Of a stretch of 64,000 nt of DNA, positions 18,400 through 27,562 are shown piece by piece (position 1 is the stretch's first letter; every line of letters begins with the position of its first letter). The notes below the pieces were generated by a model. That model saw only the letters and a list, made by a program, of their open reading frames with translations, searched no databases and was not told where the DNA came from. Both the position numbers and the translations under genes were made by a program. The stretch is from Prochlorococcus sp. AG-424-P23 (GTDB taxonomy: Bacteria; Cyanobacteriota; Cyanobacteriia; PCC-6307; Cyanobiaceae): NCBI GenBank assembly GCA_003210135.1, contig QCNK01000006.1:1-64000 (forward strand), given 5' to 3'.

Positions 18400-20694
18400 A
18401 TGTCAAAAAAAACCAGTAGAGAGATTGCACTTGAAAGAAGAAAGGCGATGAGTGATAGCGGTAAAAAAGCTGCTGCTTATTCTTCAACTACCAAAGATAG
18501 AGTTCGATCTTCTCAAGATATACAGATTTCTGGGACTCAGTCTTCTCATAATAATAATAATATTTCTAAACCAGCTATAAAACATATTCCAAAAACCCAA
18601 GTAAACAGAAATTCTTCAACAACTTTATCTAGTAAAGAGTTGGTAATAGAGAGAAGAAAAGCAATGTCTACCCATGGTAAATCAGCTATAACTTCATCCG
18701 ATAGAACCCGTACTGATGTTAAAAAAGAAATTCCTGTAAAAACAGTTAAAACTACCACAAGCGAAAATCAAGAAGTTCAAAATTCACATAATACAGAAAT
18801 TAAAACATCAAAACCAAACGTTAAAAGAAGAATTAATCAGAAGAGAAAGCCTATTACTAATACAAGTAGAGATATTGTTTTAGCGAGAAGAGAGGCTCAA
18901 TCTAAACATGGTAAATCAGCAACTAAACAAAATACTAGTGCCGCTTCCTTAGCTAGAAGGGGAGATCCAGATTTAAGTAGTAGAGAAATTTCTCAGAGAG
19001 TGAGAGAGCTAAGAAGTAAAACTGGTGCCACAGGCAAAAAAGGTAATGGTAAATGTAGACCATGTGGTCCAAATAAAAATGGTGCCAAACAAAATATTGC
19101 AGATGCTAGCTGGAAAGTTGGTAAAAGTGAAACTGATTCAGGTCAAATAGTTACTGGAACTCAAGCTAATAGATCTGTAAAAACTACAGGTAATGAAGCA
19201 AGTACATGTAGAACTGTAACGGGTACCCAATATATGGGATCAGAAGTTATTGATCAATTTTGTCAAGATAGACCAAGTTATAAACAACCACTTAGATCTA
19301 CTGTTACCTCTACAACATCAGGTAATACAGTAACTGGAAATGAAGTTGGAAGATCTGATAGGGTTACAGGCGATGAGCCAGGAACTTGTAAAAACCTTAC
19401 AGGTACTGAATATATATCTGCTAATCAGTCGCAGAAGTATTGTGGTGATATCCCAAGAAATCCTTCAAAGGTTAAACACAGCACTACAACCGATGGATTA
19501 AAAGTATCTGGATCACTTCCTGGTAGATCAACTCTGGTTACTGGAGATGAATCAGGTTCTGGACATCAGTTAACTGGAGATCAATATCTTGGCTCTGAGC
19601 CAAATCCAAAAGGTAAAGCATTTGAAAAAGTAGGCAGTTACAACACTCTTAATGGTAATAATGTAACTGGTACAGGGGTTGGAAGATCAGACCATATGAC
19701 AGGTAATGAACATGGAAGTTGTAAGAATGTAACTGGAGATGAGTACATAGGATCTCAACAATATGATAAGTTTTGCGGTTCAAAACCAAAACCAGAAGCC
19801 AGAAAAGTAGGTTTAAGCCTTTCTTCAAAGTCAAATTTAATAAGCGGAACTATGACAGGAAGATCAGAAATAGTAACTGGAGATGAACCAGGTTCATGCA
19901 AAGTCTTAACAGGAACACCATACGCAGGCTTAGATCAGATTAATGAAAATTGTAGTACTGAGATTTCAGAAGATATGAAATCACGAGCAACAGTTAATTC
20001 TGGAAATAATTCAAATGCCAGACTTACAGGACAGCAACCAGGAATTGGCGGAGTAATGACAGGTGCTAAGAAAGGTGCTTGTAAAAATCTAACAGGTACT
20101 CCCTATGTTGGTGGAGATCAGCTCTCACAAGCTTGTGATAATCCTCCACATGATGCGGCTTATGCGAATCAGGAAAAGTCGGCAGGTAACTCTTGGAACG
20201 AATTCTCTGTAAAATCTCCATCAAGAGATAAATATTCTGAAAAAAACACTAAAGGAGTTACAGGTAATGAATATGAAAATGGTTCAAAGGTAACAGGACC
20301 TTTTGATATGGCAGTTGATAAGGTTACTGGCACTGAAAAATTTAGATTTGAACCGAATAAAAATATTACTTATAAACAAAAAATGGAAATTGAAGAGGCA
20401 GACCGCGCTGCAAAGACACCAGAAAAAAGAGTCGCATCAAGGATTACTGGTGAAGGACAATCAGTAGGAAACGTAACTGGTGATGATTGGGATCGCGGCG
20501 ATAAGGTAACAGGTACAGAGGGAGCTTCTTCTAGAAAGAGAAATCCATCAAGAGCAGGATTTATGAGCGCAATGCCCCCTATGGAAGTAAAAAGAAATGA
20601 GGAAACAGAAAAACCAGATTTCTTGATAACTGGATCTAGTGGAAATACTCGTGAAGGACAACTTGTTACCTTTTCAGGTGGTGCAAGAGGTTAA
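18400..20694 (+). CDS. csoS2: carboxysome scaffold protein CsoS2
   Basis: CsoS2 links RuBisCO to the shell during alpha-carboxysome assembly. With the ATG at 18400 it has 764 residues; an upstream in-frame TTG at 18391 is less likely. The N-terminal domain has four basic repeats around ERRKAMS/RREAQS with following GK, the RuBisCO-binding motifs. The middle region has six repeats of the VTG-GRS-VTGDE-G-C-LTGT-Y type between about 19141 and 20140. The C-terminal part is a variant repeat array ending in a conserved tail that anchors to the shell. The third middle repeat lacks both cysteines. The csoS3 start follows after seven bases. Confidence 0.97.
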   Translation: MSKKTSREIALERRKAMSDSGKKAAAYSSTTKDRVRSSQDIQISGTQSSHNNNNISKPAIKHIPKTQVNRNSSTTLSSKELVIERRKAMSTHGKSAITSSDRTRTDVKKEIPVKTVKTTTSENQEVQNSHNTEIKTSKPNVKRRINQKRKPITNTSRDIVLARREAQSKHGKSATKQNTSAASLARRGDPDLSSREISQRVRELRSKTGATGKKGNGKCRPCGPNKNGAKQNIADASWKVGKSETDSGQIVTGTQANRSVKTTGNEASTCRTVTGTQYMGSEVIDQFCQDRPSYKQPLRSTVTSTTSGNTVTGNEVGRSDRVTGDEPGTCKNLTGTEYISANQSQKYCGDIPRNPSKVKHSTTTDGLKVSGSLPGRSTLVTGDESGSGHQLTGDQYLGSEPNPKGKAFEKVGSYNTLNGNNVTGTGVGRSDHMTGNEHGSCKNVTGDEYIGSQQYDKFCGSKPKPEARKVGLSLSSKSNLISGTMTGRSEIVTGDEPGSCKVLTGTPYAGLDQINENCSTEISEDMKSRATVNSGNNSNARLTGQQPGIGGVMTGAKKGACKNLTGTPYVGGDQLSQACDNPPHDAAYANQEKSAGNSWNEFSVKSPSRDKYSEKNTKGVTGNEYENGSKVTGPFDMAVDKVTGTEKFRFEPNKNITYKQKMEIEEADRAAKTPEKRVASRITGEGQSVGNVTGDDWDRGDKVTGTEGASSRKRNPSRAGFMSAMPPMEVKRNEETEKPDFLITGSSGNTREGQLVTFSGGARG

Positions 20695-20701
20695 GTAAAT
20701 A

Positions 20702-22231
20702 ATGCCTTTAAGAGGACTGGCTAAAGCCAAGAACTTCACATTGGGGCCAACAGCTCCAATGAAAACTTTTACTGAAAATGTCCATATACAAACTAAAGAA
20801 CCAAATAATTTCCGAAATTCTGGAAAGTCTCATAAATTAACCAATAATATTCAAAATGAAAATCTATTTAGGTATGAAAGCAAAATAAAAAATGATTTTG
20901 ACGAAATTGTTCCAACTCTCAAGGAAATTGCTCGAATTCAACATCACGAAGATTTCATAAATAAGGCTCAGAAAATATCAAGAAAAAATTTGGGAATAGA
21001 TTTACCCCTACATGTATTAGATAAATCTTGGGTTAAACCTCTTGATATGAGAGCTTTATATGCATGGTGTGCCTTCAAACAGCATGAGAAACTTAGCGAT
21101 AATTTTTTTAACAATGATCCACTCGAAGGTGCTGCTGGAAGTAGGGATGCGGAAGACTTTGAAAAATTTCTCTTAGATTGTGGAATACATTTACTTGATA
21201 TAACTCCTTGTTCAGATGGAAGATTAGCTCATTCAGTTGCTTATGTAATGAGAATACCTTTTAGTTCAGTAAGAAGACGATCCCATGCTGGAGCACTTTT
21301 TGATATTGAAAATACCGTTAATCGATGGGTAAAAACTGAACATAAAAGATATAGAGAGAATGTTCCTAATGAAGCTCATAAAGATACCAGGTACTTAAAA
21401 GTTGTAACTTATCATTTTAGTTCTGTAGATCCTTTCCATCAGGGATGCGCAGCTCATGGGAGTGATGACGAGTTAGCTGCAGCAGAAGGTAGAAATAAAT
21501 TATATGCTTTTAAAGAGGCTGTAGAGAATAGCTTTTGCTGCGGAGCTTCTGTAGATTTAATGTTAATTGGACTTGATACAGATACTGATTCATTAAAAAT
21601 ACATTTATCAACTAGCGATGGTGGTATAGATTTAGAAAAAACTATTTCTACATTAGAAATTTATAATTCAACAATAAATTTTTCAAAAGAGGATGCGGAA
21701 AGAGAAATTTGCCAGACAATTTCTAAGCAATCTTCAAAAGATCAACTCAGTGGACTGGAAAAATTTACGTTTAAATTGATTGTCAATAATATTTCTCAAA
21801 TTGATTATGTTAAGAGTTTTCATAATGGTTCTTATGAAGATATTGGACATGCAGAGAGGTTTATTGGAGTAGGTATAGGTTTTAAAGAAGTACATCTCAG
21901 AAATTTAACTTATTTTGCTCATTTAGATACAGTCGAAGAAGGCGCTCCAGATTTAGATGTGGGAGTGAAGATTTTTACTGGATTAAATGTTTCCCAAGAT
22001 CTGCCTATTCCGGTAGTAATAAGATTTGATTATTCTGGCAAAGTACCTGGTGCAAAAGAGAGGGCAATAAATGATTGTGAAAGAGTTAATAATGCGATAT
22101 CAATTAGATATAAAAATTTAGTTGATCAAGGTTTGTTGCATACTTGCTCTACTATTAGAGATAGGGACAACATTCATTCCGCCCAAATTATTGGAATGTC
22201 TTTAGATAAAAAAACAGAGGAGGCTCACTAA
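20702..22231 (+). CDS. csoS3: carboxysomal carbonic anhydrase CsoSCA (CsoS3)
   Basis: A divergent beta-type carbonic anhydrase that releases CO2 from bicarbonate inside the carboxysome. The 509 residues consist of a variable N-terminal region, the catalytic domain and a C-terminal pseudo-domain. The active site is seen as Cys170, Asp172 and Arg174 in TPCSDGRLAH, His238 in TYHFSS and Cys249 in HQGCAAHGSDD, with spacing close to the characterised enzyme (68 and 11 residues). It follows csoS2 by seven bases and ends two bases before csoS4A. Confidence 0.97.
   Translation: MPLRGLAKAKNFTLGPTAPMKTFTENVHIQTKEPNNFRNSGKSHKLTNNIQNENLFRYESKIKNDFDEIVPTLKEIARIQHHEDFINKAQKISRKNLGIDLPLHVLDKSWVKPLDMRALYAWCAFKQHEKLSDNFFNNDPLEGAAGSRDAEDFEKFLLDCGIHLLDITPCSDGRLAHSVAYVMRIPFSSVRRRSHAGALFDIENTVNRWVKTEHKRYRENVPNEAHKDTRYLKVVTYHFSSVDPFHQGCAAHGSDDELAAAEGRNKLYAFKEAVENSFCCGASVDLMLIGLDTDTDSLKIHLSTSDGGIDLEKTISTLEIYNSTINFSKEDAEREICQTISKQSSKDQLSGLEKFTFKLIVNNISQIDYVKSFHNGSYEDIGHAERFIGVGIGFKEVHLRNLTYFAHLDTVEEGAPDLDVGVKIFTGLNVSQDLPIPVVIRFDYSGKVPGAKERAINDCERVNNAISIRYKNLVDQGLLHTCSTIRDRDNIHSAQIIGMSLDKKTEEAH
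22217..22223 (+). promoter_or_regulatory. Shine-Dalgarno of csoS4A
   Basis: GAGGAGG lies inside the end of csoS3, ten bases before the csoS4A ATG. It is much stronger than most ribosome sites in this A+T-rich window. Confidence 0.6.
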
Positions 22232-22233
22232 TT

Positions 22234-22485
22234 ATGTTAATTTGCAAGGTTTTAAAACCACTTGTTTCTACCAATAGAATACCTGGTTTTGAACATAAAC
22301 ATCTGCAGGTTGTATTAGATGGTTCTTCTAATAAAGTTGCAGTTGATGCTGTCGGCTGCAAGCCAGGAGATTGGGTTATTTGTGTTGGAAGTTCTGCTGC
22401 TAGGGAAGCAGCGGGAAGTAAATCTTATCCAAGCGATTTAACGATTGTTGGAATAATTGATCACTGGGATCCTGACAAGTCATAA
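22234..22485 (+). CDS. csoS4A: carboxysome vertex protein CsoS4A (pentameric BMV)
   Basis: An 83-residue CcmL/EutN-family protein that forms pentamers closing the vertices of the carboxysome shell. The fold's signature segments are present: KVLKPLVSTNRIPGFEHKHL, VAVDAVGCKPGDWVI and the C-terminal IVGIIDHWD. It follows csoS3 by two bases and is followed by its paralogue csoS4B after 18 bases. Only small amounts are needed per particle, which fits its position downstream of the attenuating hairpin. Confidence 0.97.
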   Translation: MLICKVLKPLVSTNRIPGFEHKHLQVVLDGSSNKVAVDAVGCKPGDWVICVGSSAAREAAGSKSYPSDLTIVGIIDHWDPDKS

Positions 22486-22488
22486 AAA

Positions 22489-22495
22489 GGGGGGA
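22489..22495 (+). promoter_or_regulatory. strong purine-rich ribosome site deciding the csoS4B start
   Basis: GGGGGGA ends eight bases before the GTG at 22504 but 17 bases before the first ATG at 22513. The spacing supports the GTG as the start. Confidence 0.6.
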
Positions 22496-22503
22496 TATAA
22501 ACT

Positions 22504-22752
22504 GTGGAAATTATGAAGGTATTAGGAAGGATGGTATGCACGCAAAGAGTCGCTGGCTTAGGTCATATGAATTTACGAATTTTAGAAAATAATAAAGGAA
22601 AGAAATTAGTTGCTGTTGATCCTGTTGGAGCTAGAGAAGGTAACTGGGTTTTTACTGCTAGTGGCTCTGCTGCTAGATTTGCATGCCCTAATCCTGAAGT
22701 TCAAACCGATTTAACAATTGGCGGCATTATTGATTATTGGGAGAGTGACTAA
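22504..22752 (+). CDS. csoS4B: carboxysome vertex protein CsoS4B (pentameric BMV)
   Basis: The 82-residue paralogue of CsoS4A, with the same segments (KVLGRMVCTQRVAGLGHMNL, VAVDPVGAREGNWVF, IGGIIDYWE). GTG at 22504 is chosen over ATG at 22513 because a strong purine tract is optimally spaced from it. It is the last clear gene of the carboxysome operon. The two paralogues share the overall fold but differ enough that they are probably not interchangeable. Confidence 0.96.
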   Translation: MEIMKVLGRMVCTQRVAGLGHMNLRILENNKGKKLVAVDPVGAREGNWVFTASGSAARFACPNPEVQTDLTIGGIIDYWESD

Positions 22753-22794
22753 AAATTTTAGCTTCAAAAATTTATTGAGAAACTTTGTTGAAGG

Positions 22795-22800
22795 TATAGT
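22795..22800 (+). promoter_or_regulatory. possible -10 box for the acRAF-like gene
   Basis: TATAGT lies in the 74-base gap after csoS4B and would give a leader of about 20 bases for the small gene at 22827. No good -35 is present. Confidence 0.3.
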
Positions 22801-22826
22801 GTAATTAGTCTTGAAAAAAGAATTTA

Positions 22827-23066
22827 ATGTGGAATGAAAGAGAATCACCTTTGAGGATTGAAAAAAGATTTGAATTTGATCGATACTCAAAAATTAGTAA
22901 ATTCATGGGAGAAATTGAGAAATTATGTAAAGAAAGGGATATCTATCCAAATATCAGCTTCGGAAAGAATTTTGTAAGTCTTTCAATATTTTTAGACAAT
23001 AAAGAAATATCAGAAAAGGAAAAAGACTTTTCAATGGAAATTGATAAATTTTATTTAGGAGACTAG
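22827..23066 (+). CDS. pterin-dehydratase-like RuBisCO assembly factor (acRAF type)
   Basis: A 79-residue protein with the outline of a pterin-4a-carbinolamine dehydratase: an RIEKRFEF strand, a helix (KISKFMGEIEKLCKERD) and a NFVSLSIFLDNKEISEKE strand-turn. The dehydratase catalytic His-His-Pro is replaced by Ile-Tyr-Pro, so enzymatic dehydration is unlikely. Proteins of this type beside alpha-carboxysome operons have been described as RuBisCO assembly factors (acRAF). The position right after csoS4B supports that role. Very short frames could drift by chance, so confidence is moderate. Confidence 0.72.
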   Translation: MWNERESPLRIEKRFEFDRYSKISKFMGEIEKLCKERDIYPNISFGKNFVSLSIFLDNKEISEKEKDFSMEIDKFYLGD

Positions 23067-23073
23067 TCCTTTT

Positions 23074-23301
23074 TTAATAATTATTTGGCTTTGCAATATC
23101 TCTTTTGATTAAAGCCATTAAATATGTTGGTGCTTTATATCTACCAGGTAGACATCTATTCAAAGTTTCAAGATGACCCCAACAAACTGTTTTTTCTATA
23201 TCTTTAACTGAGTTTCCTTTTAAAATTAATAGTCTTAGAGCTTTGCAAAATAAAGGATAACCAGCTTCTAGTTCATCTATATTAAGCTTTGCTGCTGACA
23301 T
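23074..23301 (-). CDS. conserved small cyanobacterial protein
   Basis: A 75-residue protein without membrane segments, with a compact sequence containing VCWGHLETLNRCLPGRYKAP. It resembles a small cyanobacteria-only unknown family (I believe DUF3136, not certain). It ends seven bases from the acRAF-like gene, tail to tail, at the distal end of the carboxysome region. The conserved Trp, Cys and Gly-Arg pattern suggests a real folded protein. Its function is unknown. Confidence 0.65.
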   Translation of the reverse strand: MSAAKLNIDELEAGYPLFCKALRLLILKGNSVKDIEKTVCWGHLETLNRCLPGRYKAPTYLMALIKRDIAKPNNY

Positions 23302-23386
23302 AGATCAAAGATGAATTATCAACTAATAATCTATACAACTATGGTGCACAATTGGTTCATATTTCAAATTTCTCAATAATTAGAAA

Positions 23387-23779
23387 TTAATCTAGAAATG
23401 CGACGCAATCTATTTCAACTAAAACTCCTTTTGGTAGAGATGAAACTTCCACACAGGCCCTTGCGGGAGGATTCTCAATATTAAAAAAATCACTATATAT
23501 TTTATTGACAATTTGAAAATTACTTAAGTCCGTTAAGTAAATAGTTGTTTTTATTACATCCTCTATTTTGGCTCCACCAGCTTTAAGAACTTCTTCGAGA
23601 TTTTTTAAAACTTGAATAGTTTCTTTCTCTATATCACCTAAACATGTTATTTCATTTAAAGCTGGGTCTATAGCAATTTGACCAGAACAATAGATAAAAT
23701 CCCCAGCTTTTATTGCTTGATTATAGGGTCCTACTGGATCTGGAGCATTTGATGTTTTAATTACTTGTTTGGGACACAT
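23387..23779 (-). CDS. ridA: RidA family enamine/imine deaminase
   Basis: RidA hydrolyses reactive enamine/imine intermediates released by PLP enzymes such as threonine dehydratase. The 130-residue protein shows the family pattern: GPYNQAIKAGDFIYCSGQIAIDP near the N-terminus, the KTTIYLTD strand with its ligand-binding region, and PPARACVEVSSLPKGVLVEIDCVAF at the end, including the conserved Arg that binds the substrate carboxylate. It lies 24 bases downstream of the glyoxalase II gene on the same strand, so the two metabolite-repair genes probably form a unit. Confidence 0.94.
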   Translation of the reverse strand: MCPKQVIKTSNAPDPVGPYNQAIKAGDFIYCSGQIAIDPALNEITCLGDIEKETIQVLKNLEEVLKAGGAKIEDVIKTTIYLTDLSNFQIVNKIYSDFFNIENPPARACVEVSSLPKGVLVEIDCVAFLD

Positions 23780-23803
23780 TTGTTTAAGAAGATACCTATC
23801 TAT

Positions 23804-24544
23804 TTAAACCCATAAATCTTTATTTGCTCTTAAAAAAGTGAATTCTTCTAAATTTTTTGCTCTTAAGAAAAGGTTTATTTTCATCTCTTCATCAAGTAAA
23901 AATGGAATTGTCAATTCATCAAGAGAAAGTTTTTTTTCAACATCCGAAAGTTTATTTTTTATATCTTGATCTTTTGGCTTGAGATTCAATGCCCACAAAA
24001 TATTTGCCTTTGTATATTCATGTGCACAATATATGAGAGTATTTTTTGGTAAAGATTTGATTCTTTCTAGTGAGGAATACATTTGTTGATAAGTTCCCTC
24101 AAAAATTCTTCCACAGCCTCCAGAAAATAATGTGTCACCAATAAAAAGAACAGGATTTTCGCCATTCAAAAAGAAGGCAATATGTGAGCTTGTATGTCCT
24201 AATACTTCAATTATTTTTACTTCTTCACCTAAAATATTCAAAGTTTCTCCATCCTCTACAGATACATTTTGAAAAGGTATTCGCTTTTTTTCTTTGGAGG
24301 AAGCAATCACCTTTACATTTGGCCATCTTTCAATAAGTGACTTCGTCCCTCCAATATGGTCTGAATGATGATGAGTTTGAAAAATAGCTTCTAAATGAAA
24401 ATTTTTTTCATTTATATATCTAATAACTGGTTCGTGAACAGATGGATCTACAACCACTACGGATTTATCTTTTACCCATAACCAAATGACGTTATCACTT
24501 AAAACTCTTAGTCCGATTATATTTAGAGCTTTATTAAATTCCAT
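23804..24544 (-). CDS. gloB: hydroxyacylglutathione hydrolase (glyoxalase II)
   Basis: GloB hydrolyses S-lactoylglutathione to lactate and glutathione in methylglyoxal detoxification. The metal motif THHHSDH (His58, His60, Asp62, His63) and the downstream [20 protein letters not shown] and YCAHEYT segments are those of glyoxalase II. The open frame extends upstream to 24715 across hisG, but the ATG at 24544 gives a normal 246-residue protein and avoids overlap. It is divergent from hisG with a 40-base gap and precedes ridA. Confidence 0.93.
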   Translation of the reverse strand: MEFNKALNIIGLRVLSDNVIWLWVKDKSVVVVDPSVHEPVIRYINEKNFHLEAIFQTHHHSDHIGGTKSLIERWPNVKVIASSKEKKRIPFQNVSVEDGETLNILGEEVKIIEVLGHTSSHIAFFLNGENPVLFIGDTLFSGGCGRIFEGTYQQMYSSLERIKSLPKNTLIYCAHEYTKANILWALNLKPKDQDIKNKLSDVEKKLSLDELTIPFLLDEEMKINLFLRAKNLEEFTFLRANKDLWV

Positions 24545-24584
24545 TGTTAACTTAGAATGAAGGATCCTTGGAAGAAATTGATCT

Positions 24585-25223
24585 ATGTTTACTATAGCTT
24601 TACCAAAAGGAGCTCTGTTAAAAGATTCAATTTCAACTTTTAAAAGAGCTGGGTTAGATTTCTCTGACGCGTTGGACGAAAAAAATAGATCATTAACCTT
24701 TGAATCAAATTGCAAACGGGCTAAAGCATTATTAGTAAGGAATGGAGATGTTCCTGTTTATGTAAGTTATGGTCAGGCTGACTTGGGTATTGTTGGGGAT
24801 GACGTTTTACGGGAATCTAAATTAAAAGTTGCAAAGTTATTAGATTTAGGATTTGGAGGTTGTCATATGTCTTTGGCGGTTAAGAAAAATAGCAATTATT
24901 TAAAACCAACTGATCTTCCAGCGAATTGTAAAGTAGCAAGTAAATTTATAAAAACTGCAAGATCTTATTTTGAAGAATTAAATATTCCTGTAGAAATAGT
25001 TCATTTGACAGGATCAGTTGAGCTTGGTCCAATTACAGGTATGGCAGAAGCAATAGTTGATTTGGTGGCAACCGGAAAGACTCTTAAAGAGAATGGTTTA
25101 ATTAAGATAGATGATCTTTTTTACTCGACTGCAAGACTCATTGGAAATCCTTTATCTATGAGGTTAAATGATAATCATCTCAGAGATACGATTTTATCAA
25201 TAGAATCAACTAATGCTTTATAG
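24585..25223 (+). CDS. hisG: ATP phosphoribosyltransferase, short form
   Basis: HisG condenses ATP with PRPP, the first step of histidine synthesis. At 212 residues it is the short form that lacks the C-terminal regulatory domain and needs HisZ for activity and feedback control. The opening IALPKGALL and the PRPP-binding region ETFP-like [15 protein letters not shown] are visible. hisZ is not in the window. The downstream ABC transporter begins 12 bases later and may be co-transcribed, although no functional link is evident. Confidence 0.95.
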   Translation: MFTIALPKGALLKDSISTFKRAGLDFSDALDEKNRSLTFESNCKRAKALLVRNGDVPVYVSYGQADLGIVGDDVLRESKLKVAKLLDLGFGGCHMSLAVKKNSNYLKPTDLPANCKVASKFIKTARSYFEELNIPVEIVHLTGSVELGPITGMAEAIVDLVATGKTLKENGLIKIDDLFYSTARLIGNPLSMRLNDNHLRDTILSIESTNAL

Positions 25224-25235
25224 AAGATTAGCTAA

Positions 25236-27032
25236 ATGTTTTTTAAAGATTTTAGAAGGATTAAAAAGTTAGGTAAATATTTAACTAAAGATAAAAAAAC
25301 AATCTATTTAATCTTGATAGTTTTGTTACCTGTTTCTTTTTCTGGAGCTATACAACCACTATTAGTAGGACAAGCAATTACTATTCTTAAAAATGAAACT
25401 ACAGATGTTTGGCTAAGTAAAACTTTTTTTGGGCAATCAATAAATGCCATTATTTTAACTTTATTTGTAACAGTTATTTTTAGGTTGGTTTTGCAAGGAT
25501 ACCAAACCTATAATATTCAAGCTGTAGGGCAGAGATTAACTGCAAGGATAAGGAGAGCACTTTTCGATCATTCAATATCTTTATCTCTTAAGTATCACGA
25601 TAAAATGCCTGTTGGTAAATTATTGACGAGGTTAACCAATGATGTTGATGCTTTAGCCGAGGTTTTTGGTAGTGGCGCAGTGGGAGTAATTGCTGACTTT
25701 GTAAGTCTGATAGTGATCTCCTTGACAATGCTTTCAATTGATCGAGGGCTAGCCATATTATTGCTACTAACTCAGATTCCAGTTTCATATTTCATTATTT
25801 GGCTTCAAAAACGCTACAGAAAAGCCAATTATCAGGTAAGAGAAGAATTGTCTCAACTCAATTCTGATTTTCAGGAGAATCTTCAAGGTCTAGAAGTCGT
25901 TCAAATGTTCAGGAGAGAAGCTTTTAATAGTAAGAAATTTTCAAATACTGGAGTAGCTTACAAGAAAGCAGTAAATGGAACAATATTTTACGACAGTAGC
26001 ATTTCAGCTTTTATAGAGTGGATTTCGCTTGCGGCAGTTTCATTGGTTTTAGCAGTTGGAGGGTATCTTGTTACCTCTGGAAATATTGGATTAGGTACAT
26101 TAACAACTTTTATTTTATATTCACAAAGACTCTTTGAACCTTTAAGACAGCTTGCAGAAAGATTTACTCAGATTCAAGGAGGTCTTACAGCTGTTGAGAG
26201 AATAAACGAATTATTGGATGAAGAAATTCAGATTAAAGACTCTGTTCCCTCAATGCATTTTTCAGAAAATGCTCAAAATGTAAAAAATCATTTTAAGGGT
26301 AAAATTGAATTCAAAAATGTTAGTTTCTTTTACAATGAGGGAGAAAATATTCTAAAAGATCTATCTTTCTTGATTAACCCAGGCGAGCATGTAGCTTTTG
26401 TAGGACCAACTGGTTCAGGTAAAACAACCATAATTAGACTGTTATGTAGGTTATATGAACCTCAATCAGGTCAAATTTTAATTGATGATATTGACATAAA
26501 AGATATTCCTATCGCAACTCTCAGAAATATGTTGGGAGTAGTTTTGCAAGATACTTTTATCTTTAGTGGAAATGTCGCAGATAATTTGAAGCTAAATGCG
26601 AAGATAGATAATCTTGAATTAGAAAATCTTTGTAAAGAATTAGGATTAAACAGTTTGTTAAAAAAATTACCAGAAGGCTTGAACACTTTTCTTAGAGAAA
26701 GAGGCGGTAATCTCTCTTCTGGAGAAAGACAACTTCTTTCAGTAGCTCGAGTAGCAATTAGAAATCCTGTTGTTTTGATAATGGACGAAGCAACAGCGTT
26801 TATGGATCCATCTACAGAGGCTACTTTACAAAAAGATCTCGAGAGAATTCTTTCAAAAAGAACAGCATTGGTAATAGCTCATAGACTAGCTACGATTGAA
26901 AGCTCTGATAAAATTTTAGTTTTAAAAGGGGGGTCATTAGTTGAAGAGGGAACGCATAATCAATTAAGAATGAAAAAGGGTTTATATTTTCAGCTCTCTG
27001 AACTTCAGCAAAAAGGATTTGCTAATTTTTAA
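25236..27032 (+). CDS. ABC exporter half-transporter (MsbA/MDR type)
   Basis: A fused membrane-ATPase subunit of 598 residues that would dimerise into an exporter. Six transmembrane helices fill residues 22-300. The nucleotide-binding domain has Walker A at 390-397 (GPTGSGKT), the LSSGE signature at 493-497, Walker B around 512-519 (VVLIMDEA) and the switch histidine in IAHRLAT. Homologues carry lipids, lipid-linked sugars or drugs; substrate cannot be inferred. The stop overlaps the GNAT gene start by one base. Confidence 0.93.
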   Translation: MFFKDFRRIKKLGKYLTKDKKTIYLILIVLLPVSFSGAIQPLLVGQAITILKNETTDVWLSKTFFGQSINAIILTLFVTVIFRLVLQGYQTYNIQAVGQRLTARIRRALFDHSISLSLKYHDKMPVGKLLTRLTNDVDALAEVFGSGAVGVIADFVSLIVISLTMLSIDRGLAILLLLTQIPVSYFIIWLQKRYRKANYQVREELSQLNSDFQENLQGLEVVQMFRREAFNSKKFSNTGVAYKKAVNGTIFYDSSISAFIEWISLAAVSLVLAVGGYLVTSGNIGLGTLTTFILYSQRLFEPLRQLAERFTQIQGGLTAVERINELLDEEIQIKDSVPSMHFSENAQNVKNHFKGKIEFKNVSFFYNEGENILKDLSFLINPGEHVAFVGPTGSGKTTIIRLLCRLYEPQSGQILIDDIDIKDIPIATLRNMLGVVLQDTFIFSGNVADNLKLNAKIDNLELENLCKELGLNSLLKKLPEGLNTFLRERGGNLSSGERQLLSVARVAIRNPVVLIMDEATAFMDPSTEATLQKDLERILSKRTALVIAHRLATIESSDKILVLKGGSLVEEGTHNQLRMKKGLYFQLSELQQKGFANF

Positions 27033-27562
27033 TGATTTTTAGAAACCAAGGTTCATCAATAAAAAAATCAAACACTATACCCAAAGATAAACTTTTAGAT
27101 ATCTATGGTTTGGATTCTTATGAATTTACTCAAAAAAATAAAGAAGAAATTTTTGTATGTAGTAAAAGTAAAGAATTAGATTTAATAGAGCTAGACCAAC
27201 TTTTGCAAACTGTTGGTTGGAGCAGAAGACCAATAAGAAGAGTTAAAAGAGCTTTGGATTTTAGTATTTTGGTGGTTGGGTTGTGGCGTCATGACGTTAA
27301 ATTTCCTAGGTTAGTAGGTTTTGCAAGATGTACTGGAGATGGAATTCTAGAGGCGACAGTGTGGGATGTAGCTGTTAATCCTGTCTATCAAGGACTAGGA
27401 TTGGGGAAAGAGTTAATGCAATACATATTAAAAGAATTAAAAAATATCGGCATTACAAAAGTCACCCTTTTTGCTGATGCGGAAGTTGTTTCATTTTACA
27501 AAAGACAAGGTTGGACATTAGAACCTAAAGGGTCTAAATGCGCTTTTTGGTATGCAAATTAA
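27032..27562 (+). CDS. GNAT family N-acetyltransferase
   Basis: A 176-residue acetyltransferase with the acetyl-CoA-binding motif VNPVYQGLGLGKELM and the C-terminal VVSFYKRQGW typical of GNATs. The first 60 residues are an extension without a known domain. The overall pattern resembles cyanobacterial relatives of the plastid lysine acetyltransferases (NSI/GNAT1 group), but this is a recollection. Translation is coupled to the ABC exporter by a one-base stop/start overlap. The substrate is unknown. Confidence 0.85.
   Translation: MIFRNQGSSIKKSNTIPKDKLLDIYGLDSYEFTQKNKEEIFVCSKSKELDLIELDQLLQTVGWSRRPIRRVKRALDFSILVVGLWRHDVKFPRLVGFARCTGDGILEATVWDVAVNPVYQGLGLGKELMQYILKELKNIGITKVTLFADAEVVSFYKRQGWTLEPKGSKCAFWYAN

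Noticed and set aside
18400-20694. Programmed frameshift in csoS2 giving a short form
   Set aside because: The short and long forms are known in Halothiobacillus, but I could not point to a convincing slippery site with a downstream stem here; the single frame is complete.
24545-24715. N-terminal extension of glyoxalase II across hisG
   Set aside because: The metallo-hydrolase pattern begins after the ATG at 24544, and the extension overlaps the conserved start of hisG on the other strand.
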